Origin: Erythrobacter fulvus
GTDB lineage: Bacteria > Pseudomonadota > Alphaproteobacteria > Sphingomonadales > Sphingomonadaceae
Length of the DNA: 64,000 nt
Assembly: GCF_028595285.1 (NCBI RefSeq)
Contig: NZ_JAQQXQ010000007.1
Location: 62,001-126,000, forward strand
Direction: 5' to 3'
Shown here: positions 63,452 through 64,000 of the stretch, in pieces
Position numbering within the stretch: the stretch's first letter is position 1
Layout of the letters: the number at the start of each line of letters is the position of its first letter
Program-made: the position numbers and the translations under genes
The notes under the pieces: model-generated
The model's database searches: none
Seen by the model: only the letters and a program-made list of their open reading frames with translations
Told to the model about the DNA's origin: nothing

Positions 63452-64000
63452 ATGACTGATACGCCCACAAACGAAGAACTCGTCGCAGGCCTCGTCCGCC
63501 TGCTGACCGTCGAAAAGCGCGCGGCCGATATTTTCGCGGGCCCGCCGCAGCAGGACGGGATCGGGCGGGTGTTCGGCGGGCAGGTGCTGGCGCAGGCGCT
63601 GCAGGCGGCACAGGCCAGCATCACCGACGGCAAACGCGCCCATTCATTGCACGCCTATTTCCTTCGCGGCGGTCGCGAGGGTGTCGGGATCGAATATCGG
63701 ATCCAGCGCGATTTCGACGGGCGCAGCTTTGCCAACCGCAGGGTGGTCGCCTCGCAGGAGGATGAACACGGCATGCCAGTGCCGATCCTCAACCTCACCG
63801 CCAGTTTCCAGCTGCCGGAAGACGGGCTGGAGCATAATGATTCGCCAATTCCCGACGTACCCGGCCCGGACGAACTGCGTTCGGACATGGAGCAGCGGCT
63901 GGAGATTGCCGAGCGACTGGGCGACCGGATGAGCGAGCAGCAGCGCCGCCTGATGCTCCGCCCTCGCCCGATCGAGATGCGCACGGTCGATGCCCTGCAC
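63452..64000 (+). CDS. tesB: Acyl-CoA thioesterase II (5' part)
   Basis: TesB-type double-hotdog thioesterase hydrolysing medium- and long-chain acyl-CoA; 183 codons before the window ends. Motifs: GRVFGGQVLAQALQAA near residue 38, HSLHAYFLRGG, and IEYRIQRDFDGRSFANRRVVASQ. ATG 63452 follows CC and is the family start. The C-terminal hotdog with catalytic Asp and Gln is outside the window. Confidence 0.9.
   Translation, partial: MTDTPTNEELVAGLVRLLTVEKRAADIFAGPPQQDGIGRVFGGQVLAQALQAAQASITDGKRAHSLHAYFLRGGREGVGIEYRIQRDFDGRSFANRRVVASQEDEHGMPVPILNLTASFQLPEDGLEHNDSPIPDVPGPDELRSDMEQRLEIAERLGDRMSEQQRRLMLRPRPIEMRTVDALH

Overview
The window is one chromosomal segment of a GC-rich alphaproteobacterium. 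Gene content and order point to the Sphingomonadales, most likely the Erythrobacteraceae (Erythrobacter/Porphyrobacter-like). The clues are a class I lysyl-tRNA synthetase, the ctaC-ctaD-ctaB-(small protein)-ctaG-ctaE-DUF983-SURF1-thrC order, a pyrE-pdxJ-acpS-lepB run, a cobS gene close to bolA and a J-domain gene, and a K+-insensitive H+-pyrophosphatase. Placement is by recognition of families, not by a database search. Genes are packed densely, often with ATGA or TGATG overlaps. I see no tRNA, rRNA, CRISPR array, insertion sequence or prophage.

Layout. 1-4.96 kb: 3' part of lysK, a long AT-rich regulatory gap with a large palindrome, then a DinG/XPD-like helicase and a SixA-like phosphatase. 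5-10.2 kb: M3 peptidase; soxR divergent from a glyoxalase-family gene across a recognisable SoxR box; an SRAP/HMCES protein; ubiA with a small membrane protein. 10.2-20 kb: rsmE, gshA, a monooxygenase-like protein, a large ICMT-like membrane protein, bamB with its YfgM-like partner, a glycosyltransferase and hydrolase pair, selO. 20-29 kb: astD-like dehydrogenase, lipoproteins, rarD, pyrC, ygfZ, a TetR regulator, a GNAT gene downstream of rplU-rpmA behind a strong terminator with competing hairpins, and an Fnr-type regulator.

28.8-40.5 kb is one almost unbroken minus-strand series. It starts with the aa3-type cytochrome c oxidase and its assembly factors, runs through thrC, an RlmI-like methyltransferase, folB and moaA/D/E, and ends in a small membrane protein whose promoter carries a perfect FNR box. 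40.7-45.3 kb is a plus-strand run: pyrE, pdxJ, membrane protein, acpS, lepB, DUF3089, ruvX. 45.3-47.3 kb holds an unassigned three-gene minus-strand cassette: a 52-residue peptide, a HEAT-like protein and a cupin/dioxygenase-like protein. It is the best candidate here for an undescribed system. 47.4-54.6 kb: two overlapping thioesterases, a class A PBP, cobS, a DUF2236 protein, a GST, a J-domain protein, bolA, Nudix. 54.6-64 kb: SDR plus alpha/beta hydrolase, DUF2332, hisG-hisD-nusB-thiL, hppA with a strong terminator, a frameshifted cupin-like gene remnant, and the 5' part of a tesB-type thioesterase.

Most genes are housekeeping: translation, cofactor synthesis, respiration, cell envelope. 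The regulatory interest lies in redox and oxygen control (SoxR box, FNR box beside an Fnr-type gene), the rpmA-GNAT hairpin array and the palindrome upstream of lysK.
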